A stretch of DNA of 64,000 nucleotides from NCBI GenBank assembly GCA_017983515.1, contig JAGOBF010000006.1:1-64000 (forward strand). The letters are read 5' to 3'. Below are positions 25,737 through 34,436 of the stretch, piece by piece. Position numbers and translations under genes: made by a program. Source of the stretch: Promineifilum sp. Lineage in GTDB: Bacteria > Chloroflexota > Anaerolineae > Promineifilales > Promineifilaceae. How positions within the stretch are numbered: position 1 is the stretch's first letter; every line of letters begins with the position of its first letter. The notes under the pieces are model-generated. The model was not told the DNA's origin, made no database searches, and saw nothing but the letters and a program-made list of their open reading frames with translations.

Positions 25737-26144
25737 ATGACGCGACGTCTGCTTGTCGGCCTTTCGTTGGGTGCGCTGATCGGCGCTGTATTGTGCGCGG
25801 GATTATTGGGGGTGGGGGCGCTCCTCGACGGAACCGGTCCGGCCGAGGCGTTCGGTTATAGCCTTATCATGGCCGTTGCCGGCGGCTTCCTGGGCGGGAT
25901 TGTCGGCGCGGTCGTCGGCCTGGGCGATCTGGGTCGTTTGGGCGGCGCGCTGGCCGGACTACTGGTATCGTTGGTCGTCGTCGGCCTCTACGTGGTTGGC
26001 TTCGGCCGCACCGGGCAGTATGGTCACTTCCTGAGCGAGTCGCGGGTGCTTATTGCCGGGCTGACCACACCGCTGATCGTCACCGGTTTCGCCGTCGCCG
26101 CCCTCCGCCGCTTGCTCGCCTCCACCCGAGACCCTCAGCGTTAG
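25737..26144 (+). CDS. Small integral membrane protein, unknown function
   Basis: The 135-residue product is almost wholly hydrophobic with four predicted helices and Gly-rich faces (GLSLGALIGAVLCAGLLGVGALL, GGFLGGIVGAVVGLGDLGRLGG). I recognise no family. The ATG at 25737 has GGAGA upstream. It is the last gene before a terminator that separates it from the ArsR module. Confidence 0.65.
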   Translation: MTRRLLVGLSLGALIGAVLCAGLLGVGALLDGTGPAEAFGYSLIMAVAGGFLGGIVGAVVGLGDLGRLGGALAGLLVSLVVVGLYVVGFGRTGQYGHFLSESRVLIAGLTTPLIVTGFAVAALRRLLASTRDPQR

Positions 26145-26150
26145 AAAAGC

Positions 26151-26190
26151 AAAACCGGGTTTTCCTCACCATCGGGAAATCCGGTTTTTT
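26151..26190 (+). terminator. Terminator after the membrane protein gene
   Basis: AAAACCGGGTTTTCC (26151-26165) pairs with GGGAAATCCGGTTTT (26174-26188) with minor mismatches, followed by a short T-run. It is a member of the AACCGGGTTT repeat style seen elsewhere in the window. Confidence 0.8.
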
Positions 26191-26195
26191 GGGTC

Positions 26196-26223
26196 TTGAC
26201 ATATTCCCATATAGGAATATAAT
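26196..26223 (+). promoter_or_regulatory. ArsR promoter with operator in the spacer
   Basis: TTGACA (26196-26201) and TATAAT (26218-26223) are 16 bases apart. The inverted repeat ATATTCC-CATATA-GGAATAT (26201-26220) fills the spacer, so a dimeric repressor bound there would block RNA polymerase. The ATG at 26231 follows seven bases after the -10 box, so the mRNA is probably leaderless. Confidence 0.8.
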
Positions 26224-26230
26224 ATAACTA

Positions 26231-26584
26231 ATGGCGCGAACGCCCACGACCTCAGACGCATTTAACGCCGTCGCCGAGCCGCAGCGACGCCGGATCATCG
26301 ACCTGCTGGCCCACAGCGAGCTGCCGGTCAACGACATCGCCGCGGCGCTGAAGATGCGCCAGCCGCAGGTGTCGAAACACCTGAAGGTATTGCGCGAGGT
26401 TGGCCTCGTGCGCGCGCGCGAAGACGGCCGGCAGCGGCTCTATAGCTTGAACAGCGAAGCCCTGCGGCCGATCTACGAGTGGGTCAGTCCCTATGAGCGG
26501 GCCTGGCGCGAGAGCTTCGAGCGTTTGGATGAACTGCTGGAAGAGATGAAGGCCGAGCCAACCGGGGACAGCCCCGGATCGTAA
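26231..26584 (+). CDS. ArsR-family winged-helix transcriptional repressor
   Basis: The 117-residue product is a compact winged helix: AVAEPQRRRIIDLLAHSELPVNDIAAAL, then the recognition helix QPQVSKHLKVLREVGLV, then the wing REDGRQRLYSL. There is no metal-binding Cys motif, so it belongs to the SRPBCC-linked ArsR group rather than metal sensors. The palindrome inside its own promoter implies autorepression. It is followed after about 60 bases by an AHSA1-type gene and then a DUF1579-type gene, the usual ArsR-AHSA1 arrangement. The inducing signal is unknown. Confidence 0.92.
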   Translation: MARTPTTSDAFNAVAEPQRRRIIDLLAHSELPVNDIAAALKMRQPQVSKHLKVLREVGLVRAREDGRQRLYSLNSEALRPIYEWVSPYERAWRESFERLDELLEEMKAEPTGDSPGS

Positions 26585-26644
26585 CCGGGTTTATGAGCAT
26601 GGGGCCACACGAATAGCCCCACAATCCACTGAAGGAGAAAGATC

Positions 26645-27115
26645 GTGTCAAAACTTACTGTCGTCGCTGAACCGGGAAAACAAGAGGTTATTCTGACGCG
26701 CGAATTCAATGCGCCGCGCGAACTGGTATTCAAGGCTTACACCGACCCAGTGCTTGTGGCCCGCTGGTGGGGCACGAGCAGTAGCACGACCTCCATCGAC
26801 AATCTGGAAGCGCGGCCGGGCGGCCAGTGGCGCTTCGTCGAACGCGACCCCGAAGGAAATGAATTCGCCTTCCACGGCGTTTACCACGACCTCGTCGCGC
26901 CGGAGCGGATCGTGCAAACCTTCGAGTATGAGGGAATGCCGGGCCACGTTCTGCTCGAAACGGTGACCTTTGAAGACCTCGGCGGCAGGACGAAAGTTGT
27001 CGGCCGCTCGGTCTTCCAGTCGGTGGAAGATCGCGATGGAATGGTGGCCGCGGGCATGGAATTTGGCGCGGAAGAAGGCAACCTGGCATTGGACGAACTG
27101 CTGGCTACGCTATAA
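26645..27115 (+). CDS. AHSA1/SRPBCC-domain protein
   Basis: The 156-residue product is an AHSA1-type START-like fold: ILTREFNAPRELVFKAYTDP, LVARWWG, ARPGGQWRFVERDPEGNEFAFHGVYHD, and the C-terminal helix GMEFGAEEGNLALDELL. These proteins have a hydrophobic cavity for small ligands; the exact role is unknown. The start is a GTG at 26645 with AAGGAG seven bases upstream. It is downstream of and probably regulated by the ArsR repressor. Confidence 0.9.
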   Translation: MSKLTVVAEPGKQEVILTREFNAPRELVFKAYTDPVLVARWWGTSSSTTSIDNLEARPGGQWRFVERDPEGNEFAFHGVYHDLVAPERIVQTFEYEGMPGHVLLETVTFEDLGGRTKVVGRSVFQSVEDRDGMVAAGMEFGAEEGNLALDELLATL

Positions 27116-27137
27116 AGGAGATATAGGAGTTATTATC

Positions 27138-27593
27138 ATGACCGACGATAGCACCGAACTGTATCCGCGGCCGGCTGGGCCGAATCCCGATCTGCGCGAG
27201 CTAGATCGACTGGTGGGCACGTGGCGCATCTCGGGCGAGGCCCAGGGCCAGGTGAGCTACGAGTGGATGGAGGGCGGCTACTTCCTGATGCAACGCGTCG
27301 AACTCTTATCCGAGGATGGCTCTTGGAATCGGGGCATCGAGATCATCGGCCACGAACAGCGGCTCATGGAAGCGCCGAGCGACGCGATCAAGTCGCGCTT
27401 TTACGGCAACGACGGCGCCACGTTCGATTATGTTCATGAGATGGACGGCGATACACTGACCATCTGGGCCGTGGAGAAGGGTTCCCCGGCCTATTACAAG
27501 GGCACCTTCAGCGCCGATGGCAACACCCTGACCGGCAGCTGGGTCTATCCGAACGGTGGCGGGTATACGACAACGGCGACCCGCATCAGTTAA
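27138..27593 (+). CDS. DUF1579-like lipocalin-type protein
   Basis: The 151-residue product starts with a short Pro-rich head. A beta-barrel pattern follows: LDRLVGTWRISGEAQGQVSYEWMEGGYFLMQRV ... IEIIGHE ... SRFYGNDGATFDYVHEMDGD, read here as consecutive strands. The GTW near the N-terminus and the YEWMEGGYFL strand are typical of DUF1579/THAP4-like lipocalin folds. The ATG at 27138 follows an AGGAG site by nine bases, 22 bases after the AHSA1 stop, so it is the third gene of the ArsR operon. Ligand unknown. Confidence 0.75.
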   Translation: MTDDSTELYPRPAGPNPDLRELDRLVGTWRISGEAQGQVSYEWMEGGYFLMQRVELLSEDGSWNRGIEIIGHEQRLMEAPSDAIKSRFYGNDGATFDYVHEMDGDTLTIWAVEKGSPAYYKGTFSADGNTLTGSWVYPNGGGYTTTATRIS

Positions 27594-27638
27594 AATCTTT
27601 TAACCTCTACCGAGCCTGGCCGGTTGCGGCGGCCGGCG

Positions 27639-28221
27639 CTAGAAACCGGGTTTCTCCCAGAAACCCGGTTTCTCATTCATGTGATGCAACGCCATTGCTA
27701 CCGCCGCCACCCAGGCCACCACCTTGAACTCGCCGGAGTGCAGGGCGGTACCGATTTCGTCCTTGCTGAGCCGGAGCAATTCTTGGTCTTCCAGGTCGTC
27801 GCTGTCAGGTTCGGCCACCGGCCGGGCGCCTAACGCCAGGAACAGGTACCTCGTCCCCACGCCACGATTGGGGTCGAGTACGTAGCTGCCCAGGTTAATC
27901 CACTTGCTAGCTTCATACCCCGTCTCTTCCAGCAACTCGCGCTGGGCGGCGGCCTGGGGCGCTTCGCCCAGCCCCAGCATGCCGCCGACAGGAGCGAGCG
28001 TCGGCCCATCGACCGCGTACTTGGTCTGCCGGAAGCAGAGGAACTGCCCCGTCGGTCACCGCGATCACGGTGGCCGCGTCCGGGCTAATGACCAAGGGCC
28101 AATCTGGAATCGTTCGACCGTCAGGGAGTTTCACGGTGTGGTTTTCCACCGTTAGGAACTTGCCGCAATCGAGAATAGTTTCGCGCGAGACCGTCTCCCA
28201 AACCCTCAGTTCGTGGCCCAT
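27639..28221 (-). pseudogene. NUDIX hydrolase with a one-base frameshift
   Basis: The upstream part reads MGHELRVWETVSRETILDCG ... DAATVIAVTDG. The downstream part in another frame reads GGMLGLGEAPQAAAQRELLE plus ETGY, a complete NUDIX box (G-x5-E-x7-RE-U-x-EE-x-G). Removing one G from the GGGG run (plus-strand CCCC at 28047-28050) restores a continuous protein of about 190 residues (VTDGQFLCFRQTKYAVDG ...), resembling ADP-ribose pyrophosphatase-type NUDIX enzymes. A homopolymer slip at this spot could be an assembly error or a recent mutation. The last codons (EKPGFWEKPGF) are encoded by the palindromic repeat at 27641-27673. Confidence 0.85.
27641..27673. repeat. Double AGAAACC palindrome forming the end of the NUDIX reading frame
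   Basis: AGAAACCGGGTTTCT (27641-27655) is the exact reverse complement of AGAAACCCGGTTTCT (27659-27673), giving a 15-bp stem with a three-base loop. It lies between converging gene ends and could also terminate transcription. Confidence 0.88.
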
Positions 28222-28374
28222 CCTGGTTGTCCTCCATGACCCCCGAAACTCAATCGGCTCGTTTAACCTATCTGTCAAGCTGTTTGTTATAATGGGCCTA
28301 CCATTTGCCGGCGGTGCTGAATACGGCTTTTAGTCGGCCGAGGTCTCTTTGTACGCGATCACGAGGTGCATACT

Positions 28375-28854
28375 ATGGTACGCTTGAGCCCCATGACGGA
28401 TGACGAATTCCAACCCTACTATCAGGACGCCGTTAGGGAATATGCCCAAGAGCATGTCGAGGCGGGCAACTGGCACCCGTCAGTGGCGATTGAGGAGTCT
28501 GAAAAACAGTTTCGGCAGCTTCTCCCCGACGGCGTAGCGTCCAAAGACCAATATCTATATGCCATTGTCGATGACTCCTCTGGCCTGAAAGTCGGTATGC
28601 TCTGGTTTGCCGTGCGCTATCAATCCGGTATCAGCCCTTATGCTTTCGTCTATGATTTTCGGGTTGACGAGCAGTTTCGCCGAAGAGGCTACGGCCGGCA
28701 AGCTTTTGAAGTGTTGGAAGAAAAAGTCAAGGAACTTGGCCTGGATTCGATCACGCTCCACGTGTTCGGTCATAATCACGCCGCCATAGCCCTGTATCAG
28801 GCGGCGGGTTACGAGATAACTGATCTTCAGATGGTCAAGAAATTGGCCGATTGA
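28375..28854 (+). CDS. GNAT-family N-acetyltransferase
   Basis: The product of 159 residues has the GNAT core: strand AFVYDFRVDEQFRRRGYGRQAFEVLEEK (acetyl-CoA motif R-R-G-Y-G-R at about residues 102-107), and the final HNHAAIALYQAAGYEITDL strand-helix. The N-terminal half carries the DEFQPYYQDAVREYAQEHVEAG type found in aminoglycoside 6'-acetyltransferase-like proteins. The target is unknown. The start is the ATG at 28375 (GAGGT seven bases upstream). It is divergent from the broken NUDIX gene. Confidence 0.85.
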   Translation: MVRLSPMTDDEFQPYYQDAVREYAQEHVEAGNWHPSVAIEESEKQFRQLLPDGVASKDQYLYAIVDDSSGLKVGMLWFAVRYQSGISPYAFVYDFRVDEQFRRRGYGRQAFEVLEEKVKELGLDSITLHVFGHNHAAIALYQAAGYEITDLQMVKKLAD

Positions 28855-28994
28855 ACCGCGAAAGCGCACGAACCTTGCCGCCCGGCCGATCGCGCCCCTG
28901 ATACGCTGGCCGGTCGTATGGCTGATTAGCGTGGGCCGCAACAAGGAGGCTGAAAGGGCGCAAGGATCGGGCTTTCATTCTGTGAGGCATCACC

Positions 28995-29453
28995 ATGAGC
29001 AGTGAAGAGATCTATAACTACCTCAAAGTCAATGATCGTCTCATCACCGGCGGCCAACCGACCGAGGACCAGCTGCGAGAGACCGCGGCCGAGGGCTTTA
29101 CGGCGATCATTAACCTTGCTCCCGTGAATCCGCCCTACACTCCGGAAGACGAGGCCGGGCTGGTGCAATCCCTGGGCTTGACGTATATTCACATTCCCGT
29201 TGACTGGCGCAACCCCACGGATGACGACTTTGCGGCCTTCGAGGCGGCCATGATTCGCCTGCCGGCCGAGAAAGTCCTCATTCACTGCGCCGCCAACTTT
29301 CGCGTCACGGCCTTCTATTCACTCTATGCCCGCCGGCATTTGGGCTGGACGGAAGAGCAGGCCCAGGCATTGCGCCAGATCATCTGGGCCAACGACCGCT
29401 ATCCGGTGTGGGAGGCGTTTATCGGCCGCAAGACGGCGGAGATCGAAACATAG
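28995..29453 (+). CDS. Tyrosine-phosphatase-like (DUF442/BLH-type) protein
   Basis: The 152-residue product resembles the beta-lactamase-hydrolase-like phosphatases: NDRLITGGQPTEDQLRETAAEG, then INLAPVNPP, then the P-loop IHCAANFRVTAF. The active-site loop is Cys-x4-Arg (HCAANFR), one residue shorter than the classic Cys-x5-Arg, a variant seen in this subfamily, so catalytic competence is uncertain. Cytosolic. A Shine-Dalgarno-like GGCATCACC context precedes the ATG weakly. It is the gene before urocanate hydratase, separated by a hairpin. Confidence 0.7.
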   Translation: MSSEEIYNYLKVNDRLITGGQPTEDQLRETAAEGFTAIINLAPVNPPYTPEDEAGLVQSLGLTYIHIPVDWRNPTDDDFAAFEAAMIRLPAEKVLIHCAANFRVTAFYSLYARRHLGWTEEQAQALRQIIWANDRYPVWEAFIGRKTAEIET

Positions 29454-29471
29454 GCGCTTTTTGTAGTGCCC

Positions 29472-29509
29472 CAGAAACCAAGTCTCCGGCAGAACTCGGT
29501 TTCTGCGCT
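29472..29509 (+). terminator. CAGAAACC/GGTTTCTG hairpin terminator
   Basis: CAGAAACC (29472-29479) and GGTTTCTG (29498-29505) form a perfect 8-bp stem followed by CGCTTTT. It is another member of the AGAAACC repeat family, here placed as a terminator between the phosphatase-like gene and hutU. Confidence 0.65.
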
Positions 29510-29529
29510 TTTCAGGAGAGGATATCCAA

Positions 29530-31182
29530 ATGACCCGCACCATCCGCGCCCCCCGGGGCACACAACTCACCTGCAAGGGCTGGCTGCAAGAGGCCGCCTA
29601 CCGCATGATCCAGAACAATCTCGACCCCGACGTGGCCTATGACCCGGAGCACCTCATCGTCTATGGCGGCCGCGGCCGGGCGGCGCGCAACTGGGAAGCC
29701 TTCGACGCCATTCTGCGCAGCCTGCGCGAGTTGGAGGACGACGAGACGCTGATGGTGCAGAGCGGCAAGCCGGTGGCCGTCTTCCGCACCCACGCCGACG
29801 CGCCGCGTGTCCTCATCGCCAACTCCAACATCGTCCCCCACTGGGCCACACAGGAGAACTTCGACCGCTGGGAGGCCGAGGGGCTGATCATGTACGGCCA
29901 GATGACCGCCGGCAGCTGGATCTACATCGGCACGCAGGGTATCTTGCAGGGCACGTTCGAAACCTTCGCCGAGGCGGCGCGGCAGGCCGGCTGGCCGTCC
30001 TTGCGCGGCAAGTGGGTGCTGACCGCCGGGCTGGGCGAAATGGGCGGGGCGCAACCGCTGGCCGTCACCATGAACGATGGCGTCGCCCTGGTCGTCGAAG
30101 TCGATGAGGCCCGCGCCCGCCGGCAGTTGGAGCACCGCTACATCGACGAGGTATCTGAAGACACCGACGACGCGCTGCGTCGAGTGCGCCATTACACCGA
30201 AGCGGGCGAGGCGCGCTCCATCGGGCTCATCGGCAACGCCGCCACCGTCTTTCCCGACCTGCTGGCCCGCGGCGTGCTGCCCGATCTCGTCACCGACCAG
30301 ACTTCGGCCCACGACTTCCTGGCCTATTTCCCCGACGACATGAGCTTCGAGGACGGCCGCGCCCTGCGCGACCTTGACCCGGCCGAGTTCGCCCGGCTGT
30401 CGGCGGCGTCGATGGCCCGCCACTGCGCGGCTATGGTCGAGTTCCAGCGGCGCGGCTCCATCGTCTTCGACTACGGCAACAACCTGCGCCAGCGCGCTTT
30501 CGACGCCGGCGTGACCGACGCCTTCAGCTACCCCGGCTTCGTGCCCGCCTACGTCCGGCCGCTGTTCTGCGAGGGCAAGGGGCCGTTTCGCTGGGTGGCC
30601 CTCAGCGGCGACCCGGCTGACATCCGCGTCACCGATGAGGCCGTGCTGGAGCTGTTCCCCAACGACGCCCATCTGCACCGCTGGATTCGCATGGCCCAGG
30701 AGCGAGTGCAGTTCCAGGGGCTGCCGGCGCGCATTTGCTGGCTGGGCTACGGCGAGCGGGCGCGGGCCGGGCTGCGCTTCAACGAACTGGTGGCCTCCGG
30801 CGCGGTGCAGGCCCCCATCGTCATCGGCCGCGACCACCTCGACGCCGGCTCCGTCGCCAGCCCCAACCGCGAGACGGAAGGCATGCTGGACGGCAGCGAC
30901 GCCATCGCCGACTGGGCCATCCTCAACGCGCTGATCAACACGGCCGCCGGGGCGACGTGGGTCAGCTTTCATCACGGCGGTGGCGTGGGCATCGGCTACA
31001 GCCTCCACGCCGGGCAGGTGATCGTCGCCGACGGCACGCCGGCCGCGGCCGCCCGGCTGGAGCGCGTCCTGACGGTCGATCCGGGAATGGGCGTGGCCCG
31101 CCACGTGGACGCGGGCTACGCGCGGGCGGTGGAAGTGGCGCGAGAGCGAGGGGTGAAGGTGCCGATGATGGAGAAAGAGTGA
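29530..31182 (+). CDS. hutU: Urocanate hydratase
   Basis: The 550-residue product matches urocanase along its whole length: start [32 protein letters not shown], the NAD-site segments [11 protein letters not shown] and [16 protein letters not shown], and the C-terminal [23 protein letters not shown]. The enzyme converts urocanate to imidazolonepropionate in histidine degradation using tightly bound NAD+. The other hut genes (hutH, hutI) are not adjacent. An N-formylglutamate amidohydrolase-like gene lies 19 kb away, too far to imply an operon. A ribosome site AGGAGAGGA precedes the ATG. Confidence 0.95.
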   Translation: MTRTIRAPRGTQLTCKGWLQEAAYRMIQNNLDPDVAYDPEHLIVYGGRGRAARNWEAFDAILRSLRELEDDETLMVQSGKPVAVFRTHADAPRVLIANSNIVPHWATQENFDRWEAEGLIMYGQMTAGSWIYIGTQGILQGTFETFAEAARQAGWPSLRGKWVLTAGLGEMGGAQPLAVTMNDGVALVVEVDEARARRQLEHRYIDEVSEDTDDALRRVRHYTEAGEARSIGLIGNAATVFPDLLARGVLPDLVTDQTSAHDFLAYFPDDMSFEDGRALRDLDPAEFARLSAASMARHCAAMVEFQRRGSIVFDYGNNLRQRAFDAGVTDAFSYPGFVPAYVRPLFCEGKGPFRWVALSGDPADIRVTDEAVLELFPNDAHLHRWIRMAQERVQFQGLPARICWLGYGERARAGLRFNELVASGAVQAPIVIGRDHLDAGSVASPNRETEGMLDGSDAIADWAILNALINTAAGATWVSFHHGGGVGIGYSLHAGQVIVADGTPAAAARLERVLTVDPGMGVARHVDAGYARAVEVARERGVKVPMMEKE

Positions 31183-31238
31183 ACAACGACACTTCCGCCT
31201 TTTTCGCCCGGACATTGTAAACCTTTTGAGCTAATCCC

Positions 31239-32537
31239 ATGAAACGACCCATTTTCTACCTCATCACGCCGCTCCTGTTCCTGGCCATCGGCGTGCGGCA
31301 TTCCACGGCCACGGCCGAACCGGCCGCCGTCCCGCCCCCTTCCACCTTCGTCCCTATCCACGAGTCCGGCGCGGACTGGGCGGCCGACGAATACGCCTCC
31401 GCCATCGCCTTCGGCGACATCGATGGCGACGGCCTGGATGAGGTAGCGGTCGGCCGCCATGCCACCACCGGCCCGCGCGTCTTCGTCTACGACGACGCCG
31501 CGGCCGGCTTCGCTCCGCTGTGGAGCTTCGGCGAGGGCTGGGGCGTGGCCTCGTGGACGACGGGACTGGCCTTCGGCAATGTCGACGACGACCCGGCCGA
31601 GGAACTGGCCTTCACGCGCACGGCGGCGGTCAATGAGCGGGTTTGGGTGGTCGACGACGCGGCGGCCGGCTTCGTCGCCCTCGTGCGCTACGGGGCAGGC
31701 TGGCCGTCCGGGGTGTCGGCCGTCGGCGTGGCCCTGGGCGACGTAGACGGCGACGGCCGCGACGAGCTGGGCTACATCACCGACGCCGTCGACGGCGAGC
31801 GCATCTTCGTGCAGGATGACGCAATGATGACCTTTGCGCCGTTGTGGGCCGGGGACACAGGCTGGGGGCCGACGGCCGTCGCCACAGCGATCGCTTTCGG
31901 CGACCCCGACGGCGATGGTCTGGACGAATTGGCCGTGACCCGCAATCACAACATCAACGCCCGCGTCTTCCTCTATGACGACGCCGTCACCACGCCGCCC
32001 GGGTTCGGGCCGCTGTGGCAGTCGGGTCAGGGTTGGGGGCCGGGTTCCTATGCCACCGGGGTCGCCTTCGGCAACGTCGATAACGATCCGGCCGAGGAGA
32101 TCGGCGTGACACGCCGGGCCAGCCTCAACGAACGGGCCTACGTGTTCGACGACGCGGCTGCCGCCTTCTCCACGCTGCAAAAGTTCGGCGAATCGTGGGC
32201 GGCCAATGCCTGGGCCACCGGCATCGCCTTCGGAGACCTGGACGGCGACGGCCGCGACGAGGTGGCGTTTTCCCGCGTGGCGACGATCAACCCGCGCGTG
32301 TTCGTCCACGACGATGGCGCACCCGGCGACCAACGCTCCGCTTTCGGTTTGCTGTGGGGCGGCGGCACAGAATGGCCCGGTGGTTACTACGCCACGACCG
32401 TGGCTTTCGGGCAGGTAGACGAGTCGCCGGAGATGGAGCTGGGGCTGGGGCGCTTCGCGGACGAGGGGCCGCGGGCCTACGTGTTGCGGAGCGGCTGGGT
32501 GGGCTGGCTGCCGTTTGTGGCCCGTGGCACTCCCTAA
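31239..32537 (+). CDS. Secreted seven-bladed FG-GAP (VCBS-like) propeller protein
   Basis: The 432-residue product has an N-terminal signal peptide and then seven repeats of about 55-60 residues. Each has an AFGDxDGDGxDE calcium-loop motif or a variant (AFGNVDDDPAEE, ALGDVDGDGRDE, AFGDPDGDGLDE, AFGNVDNDPAEE, AFGDLDGDGRDE, AFGQVDESPEME). The seven units fit an integrin-alpha-like beta-propeller, and alternate blades keep or lose the D-x-D-x-D-G calcium ligands. It ends with WVGWLPFVARGTP, a C-terminal Leu-Pro hydrophobic tail also seen on two other exported proteins here. Exported; function probably adhesion or scaffolding. Confidence 0.85.
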   Translation: MKRPIFYLITPLLFLAIGVRHSTATAEPAAVPPPSTFVPIHESGADWAADEYASAIAFGDIDGDGLDEVAVGRHATTGPRVFVYDDAAAGFAPLWSFGEGWGVASWTTGLAFGNVDDDPAEELAFTRTAAVNERVWVVDDAAAGFVALVRYGAGWPSGVSAVGVALGDVDGDGRDELGYITDAVDGERIFVQDDAMMTFAPLWAGDTGWGPTAVATAIAFGDPDGDGLDELAVTRNHNINARVFLYDDAVTTPPGFGPLWQSGQGWGPGSYATGVAFGNVDNDPAEEIGVTRRASLNERAYVFDDAAAAFSTLQKFGESWAANAWATGIAFGDLDGDGRDEVAFSRVATINPRVFVHDDGAPGDQRSAFGLLWGGGTEWPGGYYATTVAFGQVDESPEMELGLGRFADEGPRAYVLRSGWVGWLPFVARGTP

Positions 32538-32716
32538 CAGGCCAACGCGGAACCGCCAATCAACAGATATGCGGCACTCTTATCGTCAATAACCTCAAGG
32601 CTCTTTGAGGGCGAGTGGTAACGAGATGCCCCTGATTGATGCGTCGCGGCCTCCTCAGGTTTTGCAGGCGCGCCGGTGCTGTTCGCGCAAGCCGGCGTTC
32701 TTTTTCGTCCGGCTCG

Positions 32717-33592
32717 TCATGGGGAGCCGTCACTTTCGCTGACCGAAAGGGCCTGATCGGCCAGCCAGTGCAGCACGACCGCCGCCGCATCATCCGGCGC
32801 TTCCAGCGTCAGCATGTGGCCGACTTCGCTCATCTCCACGAACGCGGCCGAGGGCTGCGCGTTCTGCCACAGCGCCCAGGCGTCGGGGAACAGCGTGTCC
32901 GAAGCCACACCGCGCACGGCCAGCGTCGGCAGCGTAAGGCGGGGAATCTCGTCCCACACGTCCAGCGGCGGGTGAGCATAGAAGGCCGCTTCCCAGTCGC
33001 GGGGGAAACTGAGTGCGACTTCGCCGGTGGTCGCGTCTGGGTGCAGCGCCTCGTTGACGTAGTCCCACAACGTCTCGTTGGGAAAATTGGCGAAGACGCG
33101 CTTCTGGCGATAGCGGTCGAAGGCGGCCTGTCGATCCGGCCAGCGGTCGCGACGACGGCGCGCGGCCAGCACGAAGGGCTGCTCGGCCGCGGCTTGCGGA
33201 TGGGCACGGGCGGCATCGAGAATCGCCGGCGGCAGAAAGACCGGCTCGATGAGCACCAGGGCGCGAAAGCGCTGCGGCTCGCGCAGGGCGGCTTTCATCG
33301 TTGCCACCGCGCCCAGCGAGTGGCCGACGCCGATGATGCCTTCCAGCCGCTGCTGGTCGAGGAAGCGCAGCAGATCGTCGGCGATGAGGTTCCAGTCGTC
33401 GAAAGCATCGGCCGAGGCCACAACCGGCGCGTCGGGCGACAGGTACCACAGTGCCCGGTGGCGAGCGGCGATGACGCGATGATGCGCTGTAAACGGCGTC
33501 AAAAAGCGCCGGAAACAGCGCGGCGTGTAGGCGTTGGGGTGGGAGAAGTGCAGCACGGGGCCGCGGCCGCCGAAGTCGTCGTAGGGAATCAT
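32717..33592 (-). CDS. Alpha/beta hydrolase
   Basis: The 291-residue product has the alpha/beta hydrolase layout: oxyanion-hole region VLHFSHPNAYTP near the N-terminus, nucleophile elbow GVGHSLGA (Ser about 93), the acid in VRGVASDTLFPD, and the catalytic His in SEVGHMLTLEAP. No signal peptide. The substrate is unknown; the fold covers esterases, haloalkane dehalogenases and others. A short, weak Shine-Dalgarno lies before the ATG. It converges with the FG-GAP protein on the other strand. Confidence 0.85.
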   Translation of the reverse strand: MIPYDDFGGRGPVLHFSHPNAYTPRCFRRFLTPFTAHHRVIAARHRALWYLSPDAPVVASADAFDDWNLIADDLLRFLDQQRLEGIIGVGHSLGAVATMKAALREPQRFRALVLIEPVFLPPAILDAARAHPQAAAEQPFVLAARRRRDRWPDRQAAFDRYRQKRVFANFPNETLWDYVNEALHPDATTGEVALSFPRDWEAAFYAHPPLDVWDEIPRLTLPTLAVRGVASDTLFPDAWALWQNAQPSAAFVEMSEVGHMLTLEAPDDAAAVVLHWLADQALSVSESDGSP

Positions 33593-33785
33593 AGCGATCA
33601 GGGGGTGATGCTCATTTCGCCGATCCAGTTTACCCAGGCCAACCCGGCGGTCTGGGCGGCATACGATACGGGCAAGCCTTTGTGCTGGCGTCCCAACAGG
33701 ATTTGCGCACGATACAAGTTTCCCGTGCGTCTACCTCACAACATATTATGCATTTACATAGGTGCAGACACAACACCTGGCAACG

Positions 33786-33800
33786 AGAAACTCGGTTTCC
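33786..33800. repeat. AGAAACTCGGTTTCC repeat
   Basis: A variant copy of the AGAAACC family, ten bases past the stop of the DinB gene; the 217-base gap 33593-33809 contains no gene. Confidence 0.6.
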
Positions 33801-33809
33801 AGCAAGGCC

Positions 33810-34298
33810 CTAGAGTTGCAGCGCCAGAATGCCGTTAGCCCCCAGCGTCAACGAAATTTCGCCGCCGTGGTGCAGATCGTGCTCGATGAGATGCCAGATG
33901 ACCCAGTGGCGCGTGATGAGCGCCGGCTCGCTATCGTCTTCGCCGGGCCAGGTGTCGGCCCACTGCTCGGGCGTCCAGCGGCCGATGGCCTCGTGCATCC
34001 CGGCCCAGGTGGTCTCCAATCCGTAGACAAGTTCCTCGGCCGTGCGCGCTTGCTGACCGGGCCGGTCCCAGCCGCCCAGCGCCTCGAACACGTCGCCGCC
34101 TTCGCCCAGGAGCATGCGGAACCAGCGCGCCCGCGCGCCGATAACGTGCGTCGCGATTTGGCCGACGGTGCGCAGGCCGGTAGCGGCCGGAAGCAGGAGC
34201 TGCTCAGCACCCAGCGGGGCAATCGCTTGAGTCAGTTGGGACTGATAAGCGTGCCAACCGTCAAAGATAGCGGCGATCAATGTTTGCGAGTTATCCAT
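33810..34298 (-). CDS. DinB/YfiT-like metalloenzyme family protein
   Basis: The 162-residue product is a four-helix DinB-type bundle with the three metal-ligand His positions: the second-helix His in QIATHVIG, and the HLIEHDLHHGGE pair near the C-terminus. The family includes thiol-dependent enzymes and stress proteins whose substrates are mostly unknown. The ATG at 34298 has GAGGAGA seven bases upstream. Stand-alone. Confidence 0.85.
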   Translation of the reverse strand: MDNSQTLIAAIFDGWHAYQSQLTQAIAPLGAEQLLLPAATGLRTVGQIATHVIGARARWFRMLLGEGGDVFEALGGWDRPGQQARTAEELVYGLETTWAGMHEAIGRWTPEQWADTWPGEDDSEPALITRHWVIWHLIEHDLHHGGEISLTLGANGILALQL

Positions 34299-34436
34299 CA
34301 GTTTCTCCTCAAATAATGAAAGCGGGATCGATTCGTGCCGCTCTAAAGGCGGGCCCACAATTCTGTTGCCGGAAAACCATCCAGAACGATCAGCGGCGCG
34401 TCCGTATGCGGCCGCTTCCAGCCTGAATCAGCCGGA

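Noticed and set aside
29512-31215. Very long minus-strand open frame opposite urocanate hydratase
   Set aside because: The plus strand matches urocanase from end to end; the antisense frame is low-complexity and has no ribosome site.
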